Assembly (NCBI GenBank): GCA_031459765.1
Contig: JAVKHY010000008.1
Location: forward strand, 36,472-100,471
Reading direction: 5' to 3'
Length of the DNA stretch: 64,000 bases
Source: Armatimonadota bacterium
GTDB taxonomy: Bacteria; Sysuimicrobiota; Sysuimicrobiia; Sysuimicrobiales; Kaftiobacteriaceae
Below the pieces are notes generated by a model. That model did no database searches. It was not told the DNA's origin and saw only the letters and a list, made by a program, of their open reading frames with translations. This document shows, piece after piece, positions 45,573-54,192 of this stretch; the stretch's first letter is position 1; the number at the start of each line of letters is the position of its first letter. The position numbers and the translations under genes are program-made.

Positions 45573-46451
45573 CTACACCTTCATGCGGGGATCCAGGGCA
45601 TCACGCAGGCCGTCCCCGAGGAGGTTGAAGCCGAAGACCACCAAGGCCAGGGCCACCCCGGGGAAGACCGCCACCCACGGCGCCACCCGCAGGTAGACCC
45701 GGCCGCTGGCGAGCATCGCGCCCCACTCGGGGGTGGGCGGTTGCGCGCCCAGGCCGAGAAAACTCAGACCCGACGCCGTCAGGATGACGTCTGCAAAGCG
45801 CAGGCTGGAGAGGACAATGACCGGGGTCAGGGCGTTGGGGAGGATGTGCCGCCACAGGATGCGCAGGTCAGAGGCGCCCAGAGCCCGCGCCGCCTCGACG
45901 AACTCCTGGGTGCGCAGGGTCAGCACGGAGCCGCGCACCACCCGCGCGTAGAGCGGAACCGAGTAGATCCCCACGGCCACCAGCACATTCTCCAGACCCG
46001 GGCCCAGGAAACTGGCGATGGCCAGGGCCAACAGCATGCCGGGGAAGGCCAGGAGGATATCGATGAGCCGCATCGTGACCTGGTCGGTCCGGCCCCCCAG
46101 GTATCCTCCCGCGGTGCCCATGCTGCCCCCGACCACCAGCCCGAACCCCATCCCGGCCAGGCCGATGACGGAGGAGATCCTGGCCCCGTGCACCACCCGG
46201 CTGAGGATGTCGCGGCCGAATTCATCGGTCCCCAAAAGATGAGGCCACCCGGGGGCGCGCAGCGCGCTGGCCAGGCTCTGCCGAAACGGGTCGAAGGGCA
46301 CCAGTCGGTCCCCGATGATCGCCGTGGCCGTGAAAGCCAGCACAATGATCAGCCCCGCCATGGCCGCTCGGTTCCGGAGGAGACGCAGCCAGGCCAACGC
46401 CCACGGAGACCGAGGCCGCCGGGCGGGGAGGGCGGCGGGCGCGCTACCCAT
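45573..46451 (-). CDS. dppC: Peptide/nickel-type ABC permease DppC
   Basis: A 292-residue permease with six membrane segments. DPFRQSLASALRAPGWPHLLGTDEFGRDILSRVVHGARISSVIGLAGMGFGLVVGGSMGTAGGYLGG is the OppC/DppC N-terminal pattern, and VEAARALGASDLRILWRHILPNALTPVIV is the EAA loop that contacts the ATPase. It ends FGFNLLGDGLRDALDPRMKV, a normal C-terminus. ATG 46451 overlaps the last eight bases of dppB. No DppD/DppF ATPase gene follows; livF lies there on the other strand. Confidence 0.93.
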   Translation of the reverse strand: MGSAPAALPARRPRSPWALAWLRLLRNRAAMAGLIIVLAFTATAIIGDRLVPFDPFRQSLASALRAPGWPHLLGTDEFGRDILSRVVHGARISSVIGLAGMGFGLVVGGSMGTAGGYLGGRTDQVTMRLIDILLAFPGMLLALAIASFLGPGLENVLVAVGIYSVPLYARVVRGSVLTLRTQEFVEAARALGASDLRILWRHILPNALTPVIVLSSLRFADVILTASGLSFLGLGAQPPTPEWGAMLASGRVYLRVAPWVAVFPGVALALVVFGFNLLGDGLRDALDPRMKV

Positions 46452-47364
46452 AGCGAATGCGCGGATCGATGAAGGCATAGGCCACATCCACGATCAGGTT
46501 GACCAGGGAGTAGGTCAGCGCGACCAGGAGGACGCCGCCCTGGACGATGGCATAGTCGCGCATCTCGATGGCGTCCACGATGAGCCGGCCGATGCCGGGC
46601 CAGGCGAAGACGGTCTCGGTCAGGACGGCGCCGGAGAGCAGACCGCCGAAATTCAACCCCACCACGGTCACCGTGGGGATGAGGGCGTTGCGCAAGGCGT
46701 GGGCCCAGACGACGAGACGCTCGCTCAGGCCTTTGGCCCGTGCCGTGCGGATATAGTCCTGGCGCAAGACCTCAAGCATGCTGGCCCGGGTAATCCGCGC
46801 CACCACCGCCGTCAGAGCCGTCCCCAGCGTGATGGCCGGCAGGATCACATGCGCCAGGCCGTCCTTCCCCGTCGCCGGGAGCCAGCCCAGGTACAGGGAG
46901 AACAACAGCATCAGCATCAGCCCGAGCCAGAACACGGGCATGGAGATCCCGACCAGCGCCACCGTCATGCTGGCGTAGTCCAGGAAGGTGTTCTGATGGG
47001 TGGCGGCCACGATCCCGACCGAGACCCCCAGCACCGTCATGATGAGCAGACTGGCCAGGGCCAGCTGCAGCGTGTTGGGGAAGCGGGCCGCCAGTTCGAC
47101 GGTGACAGGACGGCGACTTCTGATGGATTCGCCCAGGTCCCCGCGGGCGACCCGGCTCAAGTATTGCAGGTACTGGACCGGGAGGGGGGCATCAAGCCCC
47201 CACTCCCGTCGCACCGCCTCCAGCTCGACCTGGGTAGCCTCGGGGCCGGCGATGAGGCGGGCCGGATCCCCCGGCACGGCCCGCATGAGCACAAAGACGA
47301 CGGTCAGGACCCCCAGGAGAACCGGCGGCAGCAACAGCAGCCGGCGCGCTACATACCCGCCCAC
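46444..47364 (-). CDS. dppB: Peptide/nickel-type ABC permease DppB
   Basis: A 306-residue permease. The N-terminal GYVARRLLLLPPVLLGVLTVVFVLMRAVPGDPA is the OppB/DppB entry helix. The EAA loop is RQDYIRTARAKGLSERLVVWAHALRNALIPTVTVVG, followed by the family end LVNLIVDVAYAFIDPRIRYG. The GTG start overlaps the end of the binding-protein gene by 16 bases. Substrate class (peptide, nickel chelate or opine) follows the binding protein and is undetermined. Confidence 0.93.
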   Translation of the reverse strand: MGGYVARRLLLLPPVLLGVLTVVFVLMRAVPGDPARLIAGPEATQVELEAVRREWGLDAPLPVQYLQYLSRVARGDLGESIRSRRPVTVELAARFPNTLQLALASLLIMTVLGVSVGIVAATHQNTFLDYASMTVALVGISMPVFWLGLMLMLLFSLYLGWLPATGKDGLAHVILPAITLGTALTAVVARITRASMLEVLRQDYIRTARAKGLSERLVVWAHALRNALIPTVTVVGLNFGGLLSGAVLTETVFAWPGIGRLIVDAIEMRDYAIVQGGVLLVALTYSLVNLIVDVAYAFIDPRIRYG

Positions 47365-48896
47365 TTCGCCTCCCGCACCAGGACGATCTCGATGGGGAGG
47401 ACCTGGACGCCGCCCAGGCCCCGCTTGATCCCCACGAGCTGGTACATGGTGTGGAGGAAGATCCAGGGCGCATCATCATAGAGCATCTCCTGCACCTGGC
47501 GGTAGATGGCGGCCCGGGCCTCCGGGTCGGCGGTGCTCATGCCCTGCTGCAGCAGGTCGTCCACTTTCGGGTTGCAGTAGCCGGTGTTGTTGTTGCCTGC
47601 CGGAGGGAGCATGGCACACATGAAGAGGGGCCGCAGACCCCAGTCGGCGTCCCCGGTGGACGGTGCCCAGCCCAGGAGGAAGAGTTCGTACCCTCCTTCC
47701 TTGGGTCCGCGGTCCAGGGTCCGCAGGTAGGCGCCCCACTCCCAGCGGCGAAACTCCACGCGCAGCCCCACCGCGCTCAGGTATCCCTGCACGGCCTCCG
47801 CTGCGGCCCGGTCCATGAAATAGCGCCCTTCCGGGGACCACAGACGGACCGCAGTGCCTTCGGCCACCCCGGCTTCTCGCAAGAGGGCCCGGGCCTTGCC
47901 CGTGTCGTAGGGATAGGTCCCGACCTTGGCGTACCCCCAGTTCCCCGGAGCGAGCGGGGAGTCGGCAACCTTCCCGAAACCGCGCAGGATGGTGTTGACG
48001 ATGGCCCGCTTGTCCACGGCGTAGTTGAGGGCCTTCCGCACGCGGACGTCGGTGAAGGGCCGGGCGGTGACGTTGAAGCCGATGTAGATGATCCGGTTAC
48101 TGGGTCTGCGGATGAGGACAAGCCGTCGGTTTTTGGCCAGCCGTTCGACTTCCAGGGCCGGCACATTCACGGCCACGTCGGCCTCGCCGCTCTCCAGCAT
48201 GACCACCCGGGAGGCGTCCTCCCGGACGAAACGGAAGACGAGCCGTTCCACGGCCGGCCGGGGACCCCAGAACCGGTCGTAGCGGGCCAGGACGATGCGA
48301 TCGCCGGGGATCCATTCGACGAAGCGGAAGGGCCCCGTGCCCACCGGATTGAGTCCGATCTTGTCTCCATAGCGGCGCAGGGCCACAGGGCTGACGATTC
48401 CTCCGGCGCCGTGGGCCAGGTGCGCCAGGAGTGCTCCAAAGGGCTTGGGCGTCACGATGCGGACGGTGTAGGGATCGACGACCTCCACGGACTTGATGAA
48501 GGGCTGATAGAGACTGGTCCGACGGGTGGGCTTCGCCGGAGTGGTCACGCGGTCGAGGTTGACTTTGACCGCCGCAGCGTTGAACTCGGTCCCGTCGTGA
48601 AACCGAACCCCCCGTCGCAGGTAGAAGGTCCAGGTCAGGTTGTCGCCGGAGACCTCCCACCGCTCGGCGAGCGCCGGGACGATCCGCAGATGCTCGTCGA
48701 AGGTGACCAGGTTGTCGTGGATGTGACGCACCACGGTCTCCGACGGGTTATCGGTTTGATTGGGGGGATCGAGGGTGACGGGTTCCGCTCCCAGGGCGTA
48801 GACGAGCTGCGCCGGGGCCTGTGCCGCGATGGGCGCTGCGGGAACGGTCAGCCCCATCGCCAGGCCGAGAAACGCCACAGCCAATGCTCTTCGCAT
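47349..48896 (-). CDS. ABC transporter extracellular solute-binding protein family 5 (DppA/OppA type)
   Basis: A 515-residue exported binding protein. An N-terminal signal peptide, MRRALAVAFLGLAMGLTVPAAPIAAQA, has an AxA cleavage site and no lipobox cysteine. SBP_bac_5 features are LVYALGAEPVTLDPPNQTDNPSETVVRHIHDNLVTFDEHLRIVPALAERWEVSGDNLTWTFYLRRGVRFHDGTEFNAAAVKVNLDR, VGTGPFRFVEWIPGDRIVLARYD and FTDVRVRKALNYAVDKRAIV. ATG 48896 is preceded by GGGAGGGAGG. A weak promoter (TATAGT on the minus strand near 48964) may serve the three-gene unit. Cytoplasmic ATPases are missing. Confidence 0.92.
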   Translation of the reverse strand: MRRALAVAFLGLAMGLTVPAAPIAAQAPAQLVYALGAEPVTLDPPNQTDNPSETVVRHIHDNLVTFDEHLRIVPALAERWEVSGDNLTWTFYLRRGVRFHDGTEFNAAAVKVNLDRVTTPAKPTRRTSLYQPFIKSVEVVDPYTVRIVTPKPFGALLAHLAHGAGGIVSPVALRRYGDKIGLNPVGTGPFRFVEWIPGDRIVLARYDRFWGPRPAVERLVFRFVREDASRVVMLESGEADVAVNVPALEVERLAKNRRLVLIRRPSNRIIYIGFNVTARPFTDVRVRKALNYAVDKRAIVNTILRGFGKVADSPLAPGNWGYAKVGTYPYDTGKARALLREAGVAEGTAVRLWSPEGRYFMDRAAAEAVQGYLSAVGLRVEFRRWEWGAYLRTLDRGPKEGGYELFLLGWAPSTGDADWGLRPLFMCAMLPPAGNNNTGYCNPKVDDLLQQGMSTADPEARAAIYRQVQEMLYDDAPWIFLHTMYQLVGIKRGLGGVQVLPIEIVLVREAKWAGM

Positions 48897-49061
48897 CTCT
48901 CCTCCCTCCCGAGTCTCTTCCTCCTTCCCGGTTCTCCCGCGTATCGTTCTCAAGATTACTATACGACGTGGAAAGACAGGAGGAACACGACGCGCCGGGC
49001 ATCACCGGTGCGATCATCCGGGTACGCCGGAGCGGGTGGTGCGCCACGCAGCGCGCACGGA

Positions 49062-49310
49062 TCAGGGCCCGGTCTCGCCCATGTCGTCGCGGGCGGCGGC
49101 GGGCTCCACCTGACAGGACCAGCGGACCAGCCAGGCCGGGCCGCCCTCCATGCCGTCCCAGAAGTAGCGGCGGCGGGGGTCGAGGACCGCGGCGGCGCGC
49201 TCGCAGTCCTCTTGCGTCTCGAAGACCCCCAGGCGCACTCCGGCTTCCCACCGCGTGGCGGAGGAGAACCAGACGAAGAACGCCACCAGCACCCAGACGA
49301 CGCCGGTCAT
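49062..49310 (-). CDS. Small membrane-anchored or secreted protein
   Basis: An 82-residue protein. It begins MTGVVWVLVAFFVWFSSATRW, a membrane or signal segment, and continues VFETQEDCERAAAVLDPRRRYFWDG...WSCQVEP with two cysteines that could form a disulfide. The 'F.T...C..A' pattern is common in small exported proteins, none of known function. ATG 49310 has AGGGAG upstream; an earlier in-frame ATG at 49349 lacks one. It sits alone between the binding-protein gene and a truncated methyltransferase on the other strand. Confidence 0.5.
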   Translation of the reverse strand: MTGVVWVLVAFFVWFSSATRWEAGVRLGVFETQEDCERAAAVLDPRRRYFWDGMEGGPAWLVRWSCQVEPAAARDDMGETGP

Positions 49311-49351
49311 CGCTGCTCCCTTGGAGATACGGCGTCTCCCAGGCATCACTT

Positions 49352-49690
49352 ATGCCCGCCGACATTGTGACCCTGGACAAGGTGATCTGCTGCTACGACG
49401 ATATGCCCTCGCTGCTGGGGGCCGCCGCGGCGCGGAGCCGCCGGATGCTGGGAGCCGTCTTCCCCCGGGATACCTGGTGGACGCGGTTGGGCATTCGGCT
49501 CGTGAACTTCATCATGCGCCTGCGACGCAGTCCCTTCCGCACCTTCCTCCACCCGCCGCAAGAGGTGGACAGCGTCCTCCGCCGCTACGGGCTGACTCCG
49601 CGCTGGCAGGGCGGGACCCTCCTCTGGCTCGTCTGGGTGTACGCGCGCGAGACGGTCGCGGTGGGGCGTGATCCCGCCCGCCGGGACTGA
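49352..49690 (+). pseudogene. C-terminal remnant of a class I SAM-dependent methyltransferase
   Basis: A 112-residue ORF, DIVTLDKVICCYDDMPSLLGAAAARSRRMLGAVFPRDTWWTRLGIRLVNFIMRLRRSPFRTFLHPPQEVDSVLRRYGL..., that matches the second half of a common methyltransferase type. In those proteins a D.V.LD.V.CCY strand follows the SAM-binding domain. The N-terminal half with the glycine-rich SAM loop is missing: no in-frame continuation upstream resembles it, and the ATG at 49352 has no ribosome site. The upstream DNA is a minus-strand gene. A perfect inverted repeat, GGAGA/TCTCC, lies at 49322-49338 near the break. I read it as a deletion remnant. Confidence 0.6.
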
Positions 49691-49713
49691 GAGGAGCGGG
49701 CGGAAGACGCCGC

Positions 49714-50088
49714 CTAGGGACGCAGACGGAAGACGTTCAGGGCGTCGGGGAACGTGCCGGACCAGAGCACGACCGCCAGGAAGACCATCGGGACGATGAC
49801 GGCGTAGACGAAGGACAGTTTCTCGTAACGCAGGTGCATGAAGTAGGCGACGATCAGCGCCGCCTTGAGCAGGGCCATGATCAGCAGGGCGGTGGCCAGG
49901 ACGACCTTCGGCACGTGGAGCAGGACGATGGCCAGCTCGACCACGGTGATGGCCAGCAACCAGAACCAGGTCACCGCATAGATCCGGTAGCCCGCCCCGT
50001 GGGCCTGTTCCGCCCTTCCGGCGAGACGGGCCGGCGCCGCGGTGACGGCGACCGCGTCCCCGTTTCCGTTGGCGTGTGTCTCGGACAT
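49714..50088 (-). CDS. Cytochrome c oxidase subunit IV
   Basis: A 124-residue protein with three membrane helices after a hydrophilic N-terminus. YAVTWFWLLAITVVELAIVLLHVP, VVLATALLIMALLKAALIVAYFMHLRYE and the last helix VYAVIVPMVFLAVVLWSG match prokaryotic subunit IV (COX4_pro), where KAALIVAYFMHL is the most conserved piece. It is the last gene of the oxidase operon, read from ctaC through ctaD and two subunit III genes. The subunit is thought to help stabilise the copper site; it carries no cofactor. Confidence 0.88.
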   Translation of the reverse strand: MSETHANGNGDAVAVTAAPARLAGRAEQAHGAGYRIYAVTWFWLLAITVVELAIVLLHVPKVVLATALLIMALLKAALIVAYFMHLRYEKLSFVYAVIVPMVFLAVVLWSGTFPDALNVFRLRP

Positions 50089-50109
50089 CTCCCGCGCCCT
50101 CCTCTGAAA

Positions 50110-50736
50110 CTAGATCAGGTACAGCAGGGTGAAGATGAAGACCCAGACCAGGTCGACGAAGTGCCAGTACAACCCGGCGATCTCGATGCTCTCCGGCTGG
50201 ATGCTGCGCCGGGTCCACCGCCCGAGCGTGATGAGCAGGTACAGGACGCCCGCCGTAACGTGGGCGCCGTGAAATCCCGTGGTGATGAAGAAGGTGGCGC
50301 TGAACTGGGGAATCCCCCAGGGGTTGGTGAAGAGGCGCGCCCCCTCGGCGATGAAGTGGCTCCACTCGTAGTACTGGCCGGCCAGGAACAGCAGCCCGCC
50401 CAGCGCGGTGAGCAGGAGGTAGGGGGGCACCTTCCGGCGGTCGCCGCGCTTGGCCGCCGCCACGGCCACGGCCATCGTCGCGCTGCTGCAGATGAGGACG
50501 AAGGTCATGGCCCCGACCAGGTAGAGGTTGAACACTTCGGACTGGACCGGCCACCGGCCCTGCACCAGACGCATCACGCCGTACCCGGTGAGCAGGCCGG
50601 CAAAGGTCAGGGTGTCCTGCACCAGGAACAGCCACATCATCAACTTGGGCCAGGAGATCCCGAAGGGCGACCGGCCCCCGCTCCAGTCGCTCACCCCGCC
50701 CCGGACCGCCGTCTGCTCCACCGTCTGCGTCGCCAT
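50110..50736 (-). CDS. ctaE: Cytochrome c oxidase subunit III, first type
   Basis: A 208-residue heme-copper oxidase subunit III with five membrane helices: WPKLMMWLFLVQDTLTFAGLLTGYG, FNLYLVGAMTFVLICSSATMAVAVAAA, LLLTALGGLLFLAGQYYEWSHFIAEG, TTGFHGAHVTAGVLYLLITLGRW and the end EIAGLYWHFVDLVWVFIFTLLYLI. The GQxYEW and FHGxHVxxG and YWHFVDxVW blocks are the standard family signatures. Subunit III stabilises proton uptake in subunit I. A second, divergent subunit III gene lies directly upstream. Confidence 0.93.
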   Translation of the reverse strand: MATQTVEQTAVRGGVSDWSGGRSPFGISWPKLMMWLFLVQDTLTFAGLLTGYGVMRLVQGRWPVQSEVFNLYLVGAMTFVLICSSATMAVAVAAAKRGDRRKVPPYLLLTALGGLLFLAGQYYEWSHFIAEGARLFTNPWGIPQFSATFFITTGFHGAHVTAGVLYLLITLGRWTRRSIQPESIEIAGLYWHFVDLVWVFIFTLLYLI

Positions 50737-50750
50737 CTACCCCTCCGTCC

Positions 50751-51395
50751 CTACAGCGCGAACAGGATCGTGAACAGGTACAGCCACAGCACGTCCAGGA
50801 AGTGCCAGTACACGGCCGCGGGATCCACGGCGGCCATCGCCGCGGCGGCCGAAGCCGCCCGGCGGGTCCGGGCCAGGGCCTGGGCCAGCCAGCCCAGCCC
50901 TCCGGCCACGTGCACCGCGTGGGCCCCGGTGAGCAGGTAGAAGAAGGCGCTGTGCGGGTTGGTGGACATGTAGACTCCGATCCGCACCAGCTGCCGCCAG
51001 GCCGTCCACTGCAGGCCGACGAAGACCACGCCCAGGACCAGCGTCAGAAGCAACCCGGCCCACAGGCGGTCCCGGCGGCCCCGCCGCCCGCCGGCGCGCG
51101 CCCACTCCATCGCCCCGCTGCTCAGCAGCAGCACGGCGGTACTCGCCCACAGCACGGCCGGCAGCGGCCCGCCCCGCCAGTCCGCCTCCGCCCGGCGGGC
51201 CAGCAGTGTCGCCGTGAACGCCGCGAAGAGCAGGGTGATGGCCGCGACCAGCAGCCAGGCCGCGATCAAGGCTGCCCCGACCGGCGCCTGCCCGGCCGCC
51301 CCTCCGTCGCCGGTGGCTACGGAGGGACCGCCGGGCCCGATGGGCAGATCGGGCGTGCGGCGGGGACGCTCCAGGGTGGACGCAGGGCCGGTCAC
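50751..51395 (-). CDS. Cytochrome c oxidase subunit III, second divergent type
   Basis: A 214-residue paralogue with the same late signature, LLTGAHAVHVAGGLGWLAQAL and VYWHFLDVLWLYLFTILFAL, and about five membrane helices. The early part differs from the neighbouring copy, with an alanine-rich N-terminus of about 35 hydrophilic residues and WTAWRQLVRIGVYMSTNPHSAFFY in place of the GQYYEW region. It overlaps the subunit I gene by four bases. Two unequal subunit III genes per operon occur in some aerobic lineages; whether both enter one complex is not known here. Confidence 0.88.
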   Translation of the reverse strand: MTGPASTLERPRRTPDLPIGPGGPSVATGDGGAAGQAPVGAALIAAWLLVAAITLLFAAFTATLLARRAEADWRGGPLPAVLWASTAVLLLSSGAMEWARAGGRRGRRDRLWAGLLLTLVLGVVFVGLQWTAWRQLVRIGVYMSTNPHSAFFYLLTGAHAVHVAGGLGWLAQALARTRRAASAAAAMAAVDPAAVYWHFLDVLWLYLFTILFAL

Positions 51396-53203
51396 TGCCC
51401 CTTCCCTCCCGGGGGGCCTTCGCCGGAGCCGCCGTGCACCGGTGCCGGGACGGCGGTGACGGGGACGGTCTGCGGGATGAAATCTTCAGGCGCGCCGGGC
51501 ACGCTGTAGTCGTAGGGCCACCGGTGCACTTCCGGCAGTGCGCCCGGAAAGTTACCGTGGGGCGGCGGCGAGGAGGTCTGCCATTCCAGGGTGGTGGCCC
51601 CCCACGGATTGGCCGGCGCGCGCTGGCCGCGGACCAGGCTGGCGAACAGGTTCCAGATGAAGAGGAGTTGCGCCGCCCCCAGCATGAAGGCGGCGAGGGA
51701 GATGAAGATATTCACCCAGGCCAGGCCCTGGAGGTGGGCGTAGAGGCCGGTGGAGAAGATCCGGCGCATCATCCCGGCGATGCCCGCGAAGTGCATGGGA
51801 AAGAAGGTCAGGTAGATCCCGATGAAGGTCAGCCAGAAGTGCCACTTCCCCAGCCGCTCGTTCATGAACCGGCCGAACATCTTGGGGAACCAGTGATAGG
51901 TGCCGGCGAAGATCCCGAACAGCGCCGCGCTGGCCATGACGAAGTGGAAGTGCGCGACGACGAAGTAGGTGTCGTGCACGTAGATGTCGATGGCCGGGGA
52001 GCCCAGGAAGATCCCGGTCAGTCCTCCGGTGACGAACAGCGAGATGAACCCGATGGCGAACATCATGGCCGTGGTGAACCGGATCCGGGCCCGCCACAGC
52101 GTGGCCAGCCAGTTGAAGGTCTTCACCGCGGAGGGGATGGCGATGGCCAGGGTGGTGGTCATGAAGGCCATGCCCACCAGCGGATGCATCCCGCTGACGA
52201 ACATGTGGTGGCCCCAAACCACGAAGCTGAGGAAGGAGATCGCCGCCATCGACCCGACCATGAAGGGGTAGCCGAAGATCGGCTTGCGGGCGTGGGTCGC
52301 CAGCACCTCGGAGACGATGCCCATGGGGGGCAGGATGAGCACGTACACCTCGGGGTGGCCCAGGAACCAGAACAGGTGCTGCCACAGCAGCGGGCTGCCT
52401 CCGGCGTGCTGGATCACCGTGTTTCCGACCACCAGGCCGGCGGGGACGAAGAAGCTGGTGCCGCCCAGGCGGTCGAAGAGCAGCATGATGGCCGCGGCGA
52501 AGAGCACCGGGAAGGACAGCAGCATCAGGATCGCCGTAAAGAGCAGCCCCCAGATCGTCAGCGGCATCCGCAGCAGCGACATCCCCCGCGCGCGCAGCTG
52601 CAGGATGGTCGTGATGTAGTTCAGGGATCCGAAGAGGAAGGCCACGATGAGGATGGCCAGGCTGATCAGCCACAGCGTCTGTCCCAGTCCCGAGCCCGGC
52701 GCGGCGTTGGGGAGGGCCGAGAGGGGCGGGTAGGAGGTCCAGCCCGCGTTCGGCGCGCCTCCGGAGACGAAGAAGCTCAGGAGCAGCACGACGATGGCCG
52801 GGGGATAGAGCCAGTAGGACAGCATGTTCATGAAGGGAAAGGCCATATCCCGCGCGCCGATCTGCAGGGGGATGAGGAAGTTTCCGAACCCGCCGCTGAG
52901 GGCCGTGGTCAGGACGAAGAAGATCATGATCGTGCCGTGCATCGTGACCACGGCCAGGTAGAAATCGGGCTTGATCTGGTTGTTGGCGAACCCTCCGGGG
53001 AACAGCCACTGTGCCCAGTAGAACTTGGCCGTGGGAAACCCGAGCTGCATCCGGATGAGCATGGCCAGGAATCCGCCGACCACGGCCATGAACAGCGAGG
53101 TGAACAGGTACTGGAGGCCGATGATCTTGTGATCCTGGCTGAAGATGTAGCGGGTCAGGAAGCTCTGCCGGTGCCCGGGGTGGGCCTCGTGGGTGACGGT
53201 CAT
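51392..53203 (-). CDS. ctaD: Cytochrome c oxidase subunit I
   Basis: The catalytic subunit, 603 residues with 12 or more helices. HDHKIIG-type start (SQDHKIIGLQYLFTSL), the low-spin heme ligand in TMHGTIMIFF, and FWFLGHPEVYVLILP with the copper-ligand His and the His-Tyr crosslink tyrosine. VVWGHHMFVSG supplies CuB histidines and YFVVAHFHFVMASAA the high-spin and low-spin heme ligands. The GHPEVY tyrosine places it in the A-type (aa3) group. The long C-terminal tail is proline-rich. ATG with GGAGGAG upstream, 18 bases after ctaC. Confidence 0.97.
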   Translation of the reverse strand: MTVTHEAHPGHRQSFLTRYIFSQDHKIIGLQYLFTSLFMAVVGGFLAMLIRMQLGFPTAKFYWAQWLFPGGFANNQIKPDFYLAVVTMHGTIMIFFVLTTALSGGFGNFLIPLQIGARDMAFPFMNMLSYWLYPPAIVVLLLSFFVSGGAPNAGWTSYPPLSALPNAAPGSGLGQTLWLISLAILIVAFLFGSLNYITTILQLRARGMSLLRMPLTIWGLLFTAILMLLSFPVLFAAAIMLLFDRLGGTSFFVPAGLVVGNTVIQHAGGSPLLWQHLFWFLGHPEVYVLILPPMGIVSEVLATHARKPIFGYPFMVGSMAAISFLSFVVWGHHMFVSGMHPLVGMAFMTTTLAIAIPSAVKTFNWLATLWRARIRFTTAMMFAIGFISLFVTGGLTGIFLGSPAIDIYVHDTYFVVAHFHFVMASAALFGIFAGTYHWFPKMFGRFMNERLGKWHFWLTFIGIYLTFFPMHFAGIAGMMRRIFSTGLYAHLQGLAWVNIFISLAAFMLGAAQLLFIWNLFASLVRGQRAPANPWGATTLEWQTSSPPPHGNFPGALPEVHRWPYDYSVPGAPEDFIPQTVPVTAVPAPVHGGSGEGPPGGKGQ

Positions 53204-53221
53204 CGGCGTCGTCTCCTCCGT

Positions 53222-54055
53222 TCAGGGCGCAAAGGGTTGCTGCGCCGCGAGCCAGGTCTCGAAGGCCCCCCGGGTCTCGACGACGACTTTCCCGCGCATG
53301 ATGTAGTGCCCCACGCCGCACAGTTCGGCGCAGGCGATCTCGTAGGTTCCGGCCCGCGTCGGCTCGAAGACGACGCTTTGGACCATCCCCGGGACGGCGT
53401 CCTGCTTCACCCGAAACTGGGGGACGAAGAAGCTGTGTAAGACGTCCTTGGCGCTCAGCCGGATGTGCACCGGCCGGCCGGCGATCAGGTGCAGCTCCCG
53501 GGCGACGATGTCGTCCCGCCCGGCCGGATCCGTCGGATCGATGCCCAGGGGATTGTCCCGGGTCAGGAAGCGGGTCGCATCCGTCCGCCCGAACTGTCCG
53601 TCGGCCCCGGGATAGCGAAAGACCCAGCCGAACTGCTCCGCCCGCACCTCCACGACCAGCGCGTCCGGCGGCGGCGCGGCGTGCACGCGCGCCCAGACCA
53701 CGGCGCCCATGGCGATGAGCGTGACCAGGATCGCCGCCGGAGCCAGGGTGTAGGTCAGCTCCAGCGTGCGGTTGTCGTGCCAGTAGGCGGCGGGCGCGGT
53801 GCGCCGGCCGCCCTGCCAGATGAGTACGGCCAGGAAGATGTGCACCAGGACGAAGACGATGCCCGTCACGATCAACGTGGTGGTGAAGAGCCGGTCGATC
53901 TCCGCCGCCTGGGTGCTGGCTCCCGGCGGCAGCCACCACCGGGTCCGGGCCAGGGCGAAGGACAGTGCCCCGCCCAGGGCCACGAACAGGAGCACCACCA
54001 GGCCGTACCGGCGTCCGGTGCGCGGCGCGTCGGCGTCCCGCGGGGAATCGATCAT
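53222..54055 (-). CDS. ctaC: Cytochrome c oxidase subunit II
   Basis: A 277-residue subunit with two membrane helices (about 17-36 and 54-80, with a further hydrophobic stretch near 105-122) and an outer cupredoxin domain holding the CuA centre. EQFGWVFRYPGADG, DVLHSFFVPQFRVKQDAVPGM and CAELCGVGHYIMRGKVVVE carry the copper-binding Cys-x3-Cys-x3-His set and the His of DVLHSF. It lacks a C-terminal heme c domain, so a separate cytochrome c or other donor is needed. There is no lipobox. It is first in the operon; the 137 bases before it contain no clear promoter. Confidence 0.95.
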   Translation of the reverse strand: MIDSPRDADAPRTGRRYGLVVLLFVALGGALSFALARTRWWLPPGASTQAAEIDRLFTTTLIVTGIVFVLVHIFLAVLIWQGGRRTAPAAYWHDNRTLELTYTLAPAAILVTLIAMGAVVWARVHAAPPPDALVVEVRAEQFGWVFRYPGADGQFGRTDATRFLTRDNPLGIDPTDPAGRDDIVARELHLIAGRPVHIRLSAKDVLHSFFVPQFRVKQDAVPGMVQSVVFEPTRAGTYEIACAELCGVGHYIMRGKVVVETRGAFETWLAAQQPFAP

Positions 54056-54192
54056 CGCCGGACCTCGTGGACCAAGGGGGTCTGAATCATCCGCATAGAT
54101 TCAACCGCAAATTCCCCCGGGTGGCAAGAGCCTCCTGCCCCGGGCCGGGACGCGCGGCCCCCGCAGCAAGGTGGATCCTCAACTCGGGATGG

